DNA of 64,000 nucleotides from Cymbomonas tetramitiformis. Lineage: Eukaryota; Chlorophyta; Pyramimonadophyceae; Pyramimonadales; Pyramimonadaceae. The DNA is taken from the NCBI GenBank assembly GCA_001247695.2, contig LGRX02035108.1, positions 41,057-105,056 of the forward strand, given 5' to 3'. Below are positions 42,101 to 50,024 of this stretch, one piece after another (within the stretch, counting starts at the first letter, position 1; the number at the start of each line of letters is the position of its first letter). Below the pieces are notes generated by a model that was not told the origin of the DNA, ran no database searches, and saw nothing but the letters and a program-made list of their open reading frames with translations. Position numbers and translations under genes: made by a program.

Positions 42101-45100
42101 AACCCATTCCGCCAGCAAAGCTTGCCTCTGCTGAAGGTCCGACCTCGCGTGGTCTGCCCAGTTGTTGTCTACAGCGATAGGCTGTCCTGGGGAATTCTCC
42201 GCCTCCGAGGACTCCTCGCTGTGAGGAAGCCCCTTCCTGCTTGCTTCTGCGACCGCCATCAACAGTTCCATAGCCCTGCGATCCATGGCCAGGCCCAGAA
42301 TGCTTGCCAATTCTACGTCGTTCAGGCCATCGGCCATGCGTAGCTCACTTGCGCTGTAGCCCATGGCTCGCGCCTTCTCGTCGAGGTTCACCTCTCGGGA
42401 CTCTTCCTCGATGTCCTCATCGTCCTGGTTGCGCACCACGGTGCCCATCCTTGCTTTTCTGAATGCTCTTGACCCTTGCGTCGCCATGATGGTGGGAAGA
42501 GCCCTCAGCGGTTCTCCCACCACGTTCACCACGTAGTGAGGCGCGCGGTCTGTTCTTATCACTGGCCTGGGCTGCCAGCCCTCGCACAGGATTGACGATA
42601 CGACTCGTCCTTCTGGTCTCGCCACCTTGCTCATCACGGAGCGAAACTGGTGGATCTGGAACAAGTTGCTCCAATACGCTCGCAATCGATGTGCGTAAGC
42701 GCCTGCTTGTGCTGCGTCAAAGGACACTGGTCGGCCAATGACGCTGGCAATGTACGGGAATACCTCGTCCCTGATCTTGGTCCCTGGTCTGTGCGACAAT
42801 GGGGACACGTTCTCCAGGATGTATCCTGGGGGCCTCTGCTGCTGTAGCTGCTGCAGCGTGGACAGAAGCCGAACCACTTCATAAAATAATTTGCTGTGCC
42901 TGCCATCCAGGCCTGTAAGCGTTCCAGCAGGGGAGAGATCCTGGCATGGAAACCCACACACCATGACCCACTGACGTCCTCGAAGAGCTCCTGCCCGTAT
43001 GAAGTCGGCGCTCGTCGTGTCGCGCAGATCTTGGGGTAGGGCCCCAAATTCTACTGCACTGGGCGAAATGAGGTCAGGGTATCGTCGCAGCAGCGCCGTA
43101 CACCTGGCTCTGGCCACTGTCTGACTGCTCGGTGATATGTCTTGATACAGGTATCGATCCACCTTCATGCCACTGCGGAGCAACATCTCCAGACCAGCAC
43201 AAAGGCCTCCACATGGCTCATAGCACACCACGCCTTCCTCTCGAGCTTGCGAGAAGAACCGCTTGCTCAACACCCTGGTGTCCACCTTCTCAGGCTTCAA
43301 GATGCGTTCGCCTTCGAAGTACTCATTGCTGTATACAGCGGGGCTTCCTTCGCCATGCGTGCCTCGTGTGGGTCGCGCCAGGCTCAGCGCTTTCCAAGCT
43401 GCCCTCGCTAGCCTTCCAGAGTCGGTCACCAATTCGGGTAGATCAGTGTCGAACATGACCCCATGATTGCACTCCAATTCCTCCTGGTGATGCAAATCGA
43501 ATAAACGATGCACTGGTCCCGTGCCCAGCTGCTCCACGGCAGCCCTCTTGCAGTAGTTGGCAACCTGCACCTCTGGCGTGGCCTCTTCCCCTGGGGAAAC
43601 CTCCCCAGCCAGCATGAAGCACAGGTGATCGCAGAAATCCTTCATGCGCACTTCCCCCACGCCTGCGTGAAGCGCAGTCACCTTTTCTCTCTCATGCCTT
43701 GCCCCAGTCTCGTCCGTCGTGGACGGTAACGGGTAGCGAGACGGCACGTCAGCGTTGCTGTTCTTGGCTCCTGGGCGATACTGCACCGTGAAGTCGAACT
43801 CCTGCAAGCTGATTGCCCAGCGCAGGTGCTGACCCTGAAGATCAGCCTTCTCCATCAAAGTGGTGAGCGGTGAGTGGTCAGTTACCAGCGTGAAGTGTAC
43901 GCCATGCAGGTACTGTCTCAACGTGCGCACTGCCCACACCACTGCAAGCATCTCACCCTTGAAGCTGGCGTACTGCCTCTCTGTCTTGCTCAGGGATCGA
44001 CGACTGATTGCCATGCAAATGTACTCCTTCCCATCGTCATCCTTCTGGCCCAGCACTGCGCCAATGCCATAGGTGCTCCAATCGGTGTACAATATGAGGG
44101 GTCTGTCGTAGTCGATAGGCCTCAGACATCTCCCAGAGCAGAGCGCGTCCTTCAGCTCCTGGAGCGCTTGGTCTTGATCCTTCCCCCAAGCTCCCTTGAT
44201 ATCGGTAATCTCTTTCTTGAGCAGGTCGTTGAGAGGGCGAGCCATCTCAGAGTAGTTCGGCCCTCCTGGCTCACCCACTAAGCCCTTATAGTAATTCATC
44301 ATGCCCAAGATGGAACGAAGCCCCGTCTTGTCCTGCGGCCTCGGAAGCTCCTGGATGGCCTTGCACTTCGCTTCCTGCGCGCCAATGGAGTTATGCCCAA
44401 TGCGGTAACCCAGAAAGTCCACCGTGGCTGCACCAAAGGTGCTCTTGCCTGCGTGCAATCTTATGCCAGCGTCCCCCAATGTGCGCAACACGTCCTCGAC
44501 GTCCTTCAGATGTTGCTCAGGCGTGGAGTCAGTGTAGACCACTACGTCATCAACGTACGCCACAGTGCAATGCTGCAGATGACGTAACTCGTAGTCCATG
44601 ATTCTCACAAACGCAGATGTTGCTCCAGCAGCCCCAAAGGGCATCGAAGTGTACTGGTACAACTGGTTCTTCCACCAGAATGCCGTTTTGCTCCTGTCCT
44701 CTTCCGTAGCCATGGGAATCTGATGGAAGGCTTTGGTGGCATCCAGCGTGGTCTTGAACTTGGCCTTCGCCACCTTCTGGTAGAGCTCCTCTGGTCGATG
44801 TGGCAGAGTGTTATCCTTGAGGGAGTGTCGATTGACGCCCCTAAGGTCCACGCAGAAGCGCGTCTGGGTCCACAGGCCAGTCTCATGATCCTTCTTACCA
44901 GCCACGACGACGTTGCTCGCATGTCTGCAATGCTTGGCTGCAGGCTCAATGAAGCCATACTCCAGCAATTCCTTGCAGTGGATGTCAATGATCTCTTGTT
45001 CGCCCGGGCTGTACTTCCTAGGTCTCTGGTAAGCAGCCTTGGACTCGTCCACAAAAGGGATGGAGAACGTGTTGTGCTCTGCCTTGCCCTTGTAGCCTGT

Positions 45101-46504
45101 CAGGTCGTGAGGGCTGTTGGCGAAAGTGCCCTTACATCTGCGAAGGACAGCTCGCATTTCTTCCCAGTGCTCCTCCTTGAAGTCAGGATGCCCTCCAAAC
45201 GTGGCATTGAGCTCAGTGTCGAGCCACGCTGCCTCGTCTTTGGTCACAGTGGTGTCACCCAGAGGTTGAAGCTCGTCCAGCACGGTATACGGCAAGACCT
45301 CATCCTGCTCCGCGACATTGGCCTGCCAACCCGGCTCCCATTGCCTCGACGATTGCTGCGCCTCCCAAGAAGTACAGGGTGACGCACTCCAGGCACTCCG
45401 CGTGGGTGACGTGACGCCATGCGCAGGCATGTTCTCCGTCAATGCGCCAGCAACCCACAGGATTCCGCACAAAAGCAGAAAAAATCGCAAAATTCTGTTG
45501 AACCGCACTGCGGCTGCCGGCGAGTTCGAGGCGAAGAAGCACGCCACTAATCTCCACCCCCCGAGCGCCAAGCGAGAACTCCCACCAGCAGCAGTGGAGA
45601 TCATCAGCGCAAGGACAACCACGAGGTAAGCGGCCTGCGCGAAACGATGAAGTCGGAGCTTACGCCGAAGCTGTGCCCAACGCGACGCAAAGCGAGGCTT
45701 GTTCAACCTGGCCGGCAAAGCGGGCAGGCGCACGCGGCCCAGTAAGAAGACTTGGGACCACTGCAAGGACGGAACAGTCCACCCCCGGCCACCTCGAACG
45801 TCACGCGCGTCCAGAGGGATGTCCACGACACGAGAAGCCTGGCGCGCTCGGTCCTCAGCGTAAACATTGACGCAGACCCAAAGCCAGGCGAGGACCACGA
45901 GGAGGAGCGCCGCGGCACACTGTGACCAGCATGCCAAGGAAATGACCACCCCTCGGAGGGGCACCACCATCCAGCCTTCGGTACGAACGCGGTGTACGCC
46001 AGCATAGATGCCTGTAGCGCGTACGACAAGGAGCCCAACGTACCAGACACACGCGAGGGCCCACATGATCCAAATGTCATAGTCCGCATGACGAGGATAA
46101 CGTCGAGCAATTGACCACCACAACGGCAGCCGGTGTGAAAGCGAAGCCACGCAGCGCTCCCACCAGATCTGAAGAGGGCACCATGACAGATACCACGTCA
46201 TTGTCTCAAATGCCGCCCAAACGGCGACCACAGGAATGGGACCTCGTCCCAGCCACCACCAAACCACTGCACTGCTTGCAAGCGAGATGAACGCCTGCAG
46301 CACACCTGGCCTCATGCGGACTGCCCGTGCCGGCAGCCCGCGGCCACAGCGCCGGTCGTGTGTCAGGGCTGCCCGCCCGCTGTGCCCGGGGAGCCCTGTT
46401 GAAAATGCGGCTGCTGCCTCTGCGTCTCTCGTCGTTGATGTGTGTGGTGCTCGAACTCCTGCGTCACCTCTGTGCACACTGAATGCGCCGGAGAAGGCGG
46501 GCAC
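39170..46504 (-). CDS. Pol polyprotein: membrane segment, RT, RNase H, DNMT3-like MTase, integrase, PHD finger, MTase-like domain
   Basis: 2444 aa, no stops. Residues 65-355 have five to six hydrophobic segments (about 67-115, 142-162, 181-215, 290-306, 340-355). RT: RFCVDLRGVN, LDATKAFHQI, YVDD 650-653. RNase H: D808, E851, D876. Between RNase H and integrase (about 1090-1420) is a C5-cytosine methyltransferase of DNMT3 type: CGGLCAGLEMLL (motif I), GFPCQDLSPAG with catalytic C1187, LENV (1230-1233), AHRLRAYW. A poly-Lys run lies at 1515-1522. Integrase: H1665, H1670, C1700, C1703 and D1732, D1793, E1828 (D-D-35-E). A PHD finger C4HC3 follows: C2033, C2036, C2048, C2051, H2056, C2059, C2074, C2077. 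The C-terminus (2240-2444) is a Rossmann methyltransferase-like domain with VWDSWAGTG and VVTSPWF. Cleavage is presumably by the element's protease. Confidence 0.85.
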   Translation of the reverse strand: MPAFSGAFSVHRGDAGVRAPHTSTTRDAEAAAAFSTGLPGHSGRAALTHDRRCGRGLPARAVRMRPGVLQAFISLASSAVVWWWLGRGPIPVVAVWAAFETMTWYLSWCPLQIWWERCVASLSHRLPLWWSIARRYPRHADYDIWIMWALACVWYVGLLVVRATGIYAGVHRVRTEGWMVVPLRGVVISLACWSQCAAALLLVVLAWLWVCVNVYAEDRARQASRVVDIPLDARDVRGGRGWTVPSLQWSQVFLLGRVRLPALPARLNKPRFASRWAQLRRKLRLHRFAQAAYLVVVLALMISTAAGGSSRLALGGWRLVACFFASNSPAAAVRFNRILRFFLLLCGILWVAGALTENMPAHGVTSPTRSAWSASPCTSWEAQQSSRQWEPGWQANVAEQDEVLPYTVLDELQPLGDTTVTKDEAAWLDTELNATFGGHPDFKEEHWEEMRAVLRRCKGTFANSPHDLTGYKGKAEHNTFSIPFVDESKAAYQRPRKYSPGEQEIIDIHCKELLEYGFIEPAAKHCRHASNVVVAGKKDHETGLWTQTRFCVDLRGVNRHSLKDNTLPHRPEELYQKVAKAKFKTTLDATKAFHQIPMATEEDRSKTAFWWKNQLYQYTSMPFGAAGATSAFVRIMDYELRHLQHCTVAYVDDVVVYTDSTPEQHLKDVEDVLRTLGDAGIRLHAGKSTFGAATVDFLGYRIGHNSIGAQEAKCKAIQELPRPQDKTGLRSILGMMNYYKGLVGEPGGPNYSEMARPLNDLLKKEITDIKGAWGKDQDQALQELKDALCSGRCLRPIDYDRPLILYTDWSTYGIGAVLGQKDDDGKEYICMAISRRSLSKTERQYASFKGEMLAVVWAVRTLRQYLHGVHFTLVTDHSPLTTLMEKADLQGQHLRWAISLQEFDFTVQYRPGAKNSNADVPSRYPLPSTTDETGARHEREKVTALHAGVGEVRMKDFCDHLCFMLAGEVSPGEEATPEVQVANYCKRAAVEQLGTGPVHRLFDLHHQEELECNHGVMFDTDLPELVTDSGRLARAAWKALSLARPTRGTHGEGSPAVYSNEYFEGERILKPEKVDTRVLSKRFFSQAREEGVVCYEPCGGLCAGLEMLLRSGMKVDRYLYQDISPSSQTVARARCTALLRRYPDLISPSAVEFGALPQDLRDTTSADFIRAGALRGRQWVMVCGFPCQDLSPAGTLTGLDGRHSKLFYEVVRLLSTLQQLQQQRPPGYILENVSPLSHRPGTKIRDEVFPYIASVIGRPVSFDAAQAGAYAHRLRAYWSNLFQIHQFRSVMSKVARPEGRVVSSILCEGWQPRPVIRTDRAPHYVVNVVGEPLRALPTIMATQGSRAFRKARMGTVVRNQDDEDIEEESREVNLDEKARAMGYSASELRMADGLNDVELASILGLAMDRRAMELLMAVAEASRKGLPHSEESSEAENSPGQPIAVDNNWADHARSDLQQRQALLAEWVENSNAYTQQVAKTMSHRDWEEKLQIMCSQGQKGAEGIGAQRQKAGTKKKKKKKKEWQLYVIEQYRQRHESHFVKEGATPAARVDVPAWSPPAKDVEMRLPRLACTTRFADLMASVAEQQVDRDKHRDVHDDAWCLRWLKSNGSVRLPEDEVRRVRRRAARHRWDEATDEIYMITLSGKEVRIPKLPADRLALVKEYHSRTGHWGIRRTQHLLWQRHWWADLKKDVEAVVTQCETCQRVKTHYAREEACLSPLEIVSFMYRWSLDLAWPSRRETKAGNNRVLIMTEHYTRFIVCVPIPDKEARTIAAAFRSHVLAVFGAPAECLVDGGKEFEGEFKQLCRDCLIDRRVTSPDSPEGNGLTERVVRTMKFCFKKIALEKGLDYEWDEQLRPLVLSYNAARQESTGVAPFTLLFAQEAVVPPDLKQAPSMDFSPEVKDDKDARVKDLLLRAEVVKRLMVHAGCSLEVAQHRDTLHYEGRRGGGIEPKPHQFKVGDFVYIRQKPRSGMEVATKSAILKLVKIQRDGVVVLEDATKLREKSTVQSIAPCHLQVKDQYDCSAAVPSKHLACEVCRKTDGEAEMLLCDACNRGYHLWCLTPALDGVPEGEWLCPRCSGTGMQAANAEVQTQEDKSSGVLEDRLGMKEQQLNEKLSSEMRLLPADVGPRRVVKGDKFQPWHAISSREMLLEEKDMFFGVPDQIDWGRQDKLSEAVQIFMPGHWNEGHRTVLSKKYREQKTMARQLRDAPRVPALSEEEVEKRGELRHMTKAQVREASALQWGLELVITVPSEVRRLATEVDWKSIDGVWDSWAGTGVISEVMVEQWPQLRFMNNDWNSQLGWSEAHDALQPGNYRAWKEKYGVCDAVVTSPWFAALDIAFPLAVMASRVVACVHVPSYYLTDMTESRAAYFRRLSQSGRLHVIGHLEHGPIGRRCMWVLVFKNPLVRARMLQGGEGEGIGMFTFSLGKFMADGNTTQYAEQAHI

Positions 46505-47785
46505 CGCAAGGTGAGGCCAGCCGAAATCCGGGACGCTCTCGGCGCGGAAACGACATGGGATGAAGCCCCATGGCGCCCAGCGGAAGGAGCAGATGCGCGT
46601 GCAACACCGCTTGCGCCCTGTCGACGTTCAGCTGCATCGCCAGAAGGGTGGCGCTGCTGAGACGCAGGGGGGTCTCGGACCTCGTACACATTCCTCTTCC
46701 GCACCTCGTCCATGTGCTCAGGCCTCTCGGCCACTCGAGCCTGAAGGGCGGGCGGCTCATCCGGCGGGAGACGACGTGCCTCAAGGGATTCCAGCGCCGG
46801 CAGCACCCACGGCGTGGCCGTGACCTTGGTTCCCCACTCCAAGTGCGTGAACTTCCGGTCGTCCCGCATGAGGTAATCGTTCGTGAAATAAGCGCGCCAA
46901 GACAAACACCGCTGATCCTCCATGAAAATGTAATGGACCGGCTTGGCATTCGGGTGCTCCATGCAGCGAAGCACGTGCATTGACCCCAGCCCCACGTAGG
47001 AGCACAGCGACCTCTCGATGTTCCTCGCATGGCCTCCCTCGCGCTCCTGCCCCGAACCAAAGTTTGACAGATCGGCATAGGCCGACGTGATCGCCTCCAG
47101 CAGGTTGGAAGACGTCGTCTGTCCCCCAAGAGGGAGGCGCCAGCCCTGGTTCCCACAATGAATGGTCTTGTTCGTTGTGCTTCCTGGCGACCTTGCCGGG
47201 GATACCTGGATGTGTCCGAAGCCGGAGACCTCGTTCACGGTTGCACACGCCAAGCTCATACACGACACGGCGGCCTCGAAAGCGATCCATGAACGTCACG
47301 CCAAACTTCACCATGAAGACGGTGAGGTTGCGGAGATCCCTCAAGGCCCTCACCTCCTCCACGGACAGAAACGTGTGCACTGAGGTGTCGGATAAGCGTG
47401 TGGCTTGTTGTACGGCATCCCAATCTGATCCCGATGGAGACGGAGGTGTCCTCGCGGGGGACGGAGACAGACGCTGCGCCCATGGCGGACCCGGAGGTGC
47501 AGAGGATACGTCTCGCGGGGAACGTGGTCGAGACCCACGTGGGACACGGATTGAGTTCGACCATGAGCCAATGTTACTCAGAGCAGGCGACGACCCTCCA
47601 CGAGGAGAGCCAGCAGGACTCAAGGGTCCAGCTGCTGTGGCGCAAATGAGCGAAGGCGACAACGCACGGGAATTGCCCGCAAGACCACCGTCGTGGGATG
47701 GTGGCGACGGCGTCGTTGAGTAGCCTCTGCTCGGCGGCGACCTCGCTCGCTCGCGTCGGCGCGGGCCTGCTGGCGGACCTGGCAC
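46363..47785 (-). CDS. Unassigned coding-like region between protease and Pol (two frames)
   Basis: From 47785 one frame begins Pro/Ser/Arg-rich and then reads FLSVEEVRALRDLRNLTVFM and DRFRGRRVVYELG; near 47240 the coding-like signal passes to the frame of 47268-46363, reading FGHIQVSPARS, LLEAITSAYADLSNFGSG, PVHYIFMEDQRCLSWRAYF and FTHLEWGTKV. This overlaps the protease ORF start-side by about 210 bp and the Pol start by 140 bp. The change of frame is either a +1 recoding site, an intron or a mutation. I do not recognise the domain. In ordinary Ty3/gypsy elements nothing lies here, so this is an extra module of this element. Confidence 0.45.
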
Positions 47786-50024
47786 GAGACGGCCCAGCGG
47801 CGGCCTGAGACGGCCCAGCGGCGGCCTGAGACGGCCCCGCCCCAGCAGCAGACGCAGGTGGCTGCGTCAGGGCGCGCTTTGTGAGCCTGGTGTTAACCAT
47901 GTTGCCGGGTGGCGGTGGCCTGCGTTCACCACCTGCTTCAATCGCCTCGTACCCCTGCTGCTCGGTGTTGACTGACTTGAGCATCCTCCTCATCTCTCCC
48001 AATTGTATGTACTCCAGGGCGGCTGCATTCTCGGAGAACACTCTACCGTGCCCACCAAGACCATCTTCCACCGGGTAGTACTTGGCGTTGGAATCCAGAG
48101 AGACGAGCTCCAAGGGTGGTCCTCCTTGGCCGTGTCGAACGTACTGCTGGAATATGCCTTTCGAGAGGGACTCCACGTCCACTGGGCAGAGATATCTGAG
48201 CAGCTGGTACTGCCAGACACCAGTGCTCTCGTACCAGTGAGGAAGTTGGAGCTCTTGCAGCAACTCCTCGCCATTGCACACGAACGCGTGCTCCAACGTA
48301 CAGCCCATCAAGTCGAGGTACTGCGTGGCTGTGTCCGGCTGGACACAGAAGGCGTTCTCCTTCAGATCCCACATGAGGGTCCCAGTGACCTCACCACTGG
48401 GGTACTTGAGCAATGTCTGGACCTTGTCCTGCAGCTTCTGGATCGGGGTGAAGTCGAGCCTTGAAATGCCTCTCGGCCTGGGCATGACGACGTTGTGCTT
48501 GCTGGCAGAGGACGGTACGTGCGTCATGTAGCTGCCGCCGAGTATCCAGCGGTCCGTCTCCTCGTCATGCTGCAGCTTCTGATCCACGTGCAGCCAGTTA
48601 GGGAACATCAGCTGGTCTACTGTCACCCACTGCTGCTCGTGACATCGGGTGAACTCCACGCAGACATGATCTCGGGAAGGTCGAGTCGGCATGTCCTGGG
48701 CTGGGCGCTGGAGGATGCGACAGAGACGCGCGATGCGGCTCCGGTCCAGACACAGTCTCTGATCCGCCCAGTTGTAGTCGAGAGGCGGACGAATCTCAGT
48801 GACCTGGTCCTCAGCGAACCACTGTGCGCGCCCACCCTTCCAAGGGCTCGGCTCATCGTAAAACTGTGCGAGCACGCCCTCTGATGCTGTCTGCACGGCA
48901 GTTGCCAGTGGCGCCAGGGCACTCCTTCGGCGACTGTTCATCGGGGCTGTCCAATGGCGATTCTGCGCCAGCAGCTCTGCGTGCGAGCTGACGCAAGGCC
49001 GTGGGAGTTCACCAGGCTCTCTCACCGAAGGCACTGGTGACGTCAACAGTGATACCACGACGTCGTCAATGTGCTCGGGACGATGGCCAGAAGCAGCGAA
49101 CCTCTCCCCCCTCACGCTCGGAGGTGGGTGCTTCAACCATTCGCACTCCACTCCTTGTCCAAAGATCTCCGACATCAAACACACCGTCGGGTCCACCCGC
49201 CTGGGCAGGTCGGGACGCCTGGGTGGTGTCATGTCTACCAACGGAAGCACCACCTGAGTATCCATACCCAGAATCGTCGGCGCGTGTGACACGGCCACAC
49301 CACTCCCAAGCTTGATGTCAATCATCAAGGAGTTCTTGAGCGGCCCAGTACCTATCAGCAGGTCCCAAGAGTTCTCGGGCTCGAAGGTCACGAAGGCGTA
49401 AAGCCGGTGAAGTGTCATGTGCGGTGTGCCTGCAGCCAGTATGACGTCCACATGGCAGTAATGCGTGAACTTCGTGGGGCTGTTGTCACACCTGGTGACC
49501 TTGGCACCGGTGCTGGCCTCATACACCGTAAGGCCCAGTCGCCTCACGACCGCGATGGAGATGATGTTACAGTTGGCGCCGGTGTCCATGAGGATCGCCC
49601 GATAAAGCATGAGCTCGCCCCCAGATGAAACCAGCGCCAGGCCCTCATACAGAGTGGCATTCTGCAACTTGCAGATGGGCTGAACCTGTGTCATCAGCAG
49701 TGCCTGCTCGTCGGTCAGGTGCTGCTTCATCTTTTCTCTCAGTGAGTCGTAGGCACGGGTCTTGATGGTGCCGGCCCGGACATGTCCATGGTCACTGAAG
49801 TCGACCACCCCCAGATCACTCACACAAGCAGCGGCTGCACATCGGGCGGTGACACTGTCGACAACGCCGTCGGGCATCTCATCCAGCGGCAACTCCTCGT
49901 TCCTCTGGCGTCCTGCGCTCTCGGCTTCCACTTCAACCCCTTGCGCCACCGTAGCGTGCACGTCCTCGAGCGAGCTCGTGTTCGTTGACCTCGGCGGGCT
50001 GCTCAGCTGCGTTCTTCTGCTCAT
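47574..50024 (-). CDS. Aspartic protease-containing ORF of the 16-kb element
   Basis: 816 aa, overlapping the end of Gag by 92 bp in the +1 frame. Residues 144-160 read ILMDTGANCNIISIAVV, the retropepsin active site (D147-T-G), with a later ILGMD-type flap or loop (about 245). The protein is far longer than a retropepsin (~100 aa). Residues 270-700 form an additional region without a family I recognise (for example WADQRLCLDRSRIARLCRIL and DLMGCTLEHAFVCNGEELL), and the C-terminus is Ala/Pro/Ser-rich (PSQAAAGPSQAAAGPSRARS). Expression may need +1 frameshifting from Gag or internal initiation. Confidence 0.7.
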   Translation of the reverse strand: MSRRTQLSSPPRSTNTSSLEDVHATVAQGVEVEAESAGRQRNEELPLDEMPDGVVDSVTARCAAAACVSDLGVVDFSDHGHVRAGTIKTRAYDSLREKMKQHLTDEQALLMTQVQPICKLQNATLYEGLALVSSGGELMLYRAILMDTGANCNIISIAVVRRLGLTVYEASTGAKVTRCDNSPTKFTHYCHVDVILAAGTPHMTLHRLYAFVTFEPENSWDLLIGTGPLKNSLMIDIKLGSGVAVSHAPTILGMDTQVVLPLVDMTPPRRPDLPRRVDPTVCLMSEIFGQGVECEWLKHPPPSVRGERFAASGHRPEHIDDVVVSLLTSPVPSVREPGELPRPCVSSHAELLAQNRHWTAPMNSRRRSALAPLATAVQTASEGVLAQFYDEPSPWKGGRAQWFAEDQVTEIRPPLDYNWADQRLCLDRSRIARLCRILQRPAQDMPTRPSRDHVCVEFTRCHEQQWVTVDQLMFPNWLHVDQKLQHDEETDRWILGGSYMTHVPSSASKHNVVMPRPRGISRLDFTPIQKLQDKVQTLLKYPSGEVTGTLMWDLKENAFCVQPDTATQYLDLMGCTLEHAFVCNGEELLQELQLPHWYESTGVWQYQLLRYLCPVDVESLSKGIFQQYVRHGQGGPPLELVSLDSNAKYYPVEDGLGGHGRVFSENAAALEYIQLGEMRRMLKSVNTEQQGYEAIEAGGERRPPPPGNMVNTRLTKRALTQPPASAAGAGPSQAAAGPSQAAAGPSRARSASRPAPTRASEVAAEQRLLNDAVATIPRRWSCGQFPCVVAFAHLRHSSWTLESCWLSSWRVVACSE

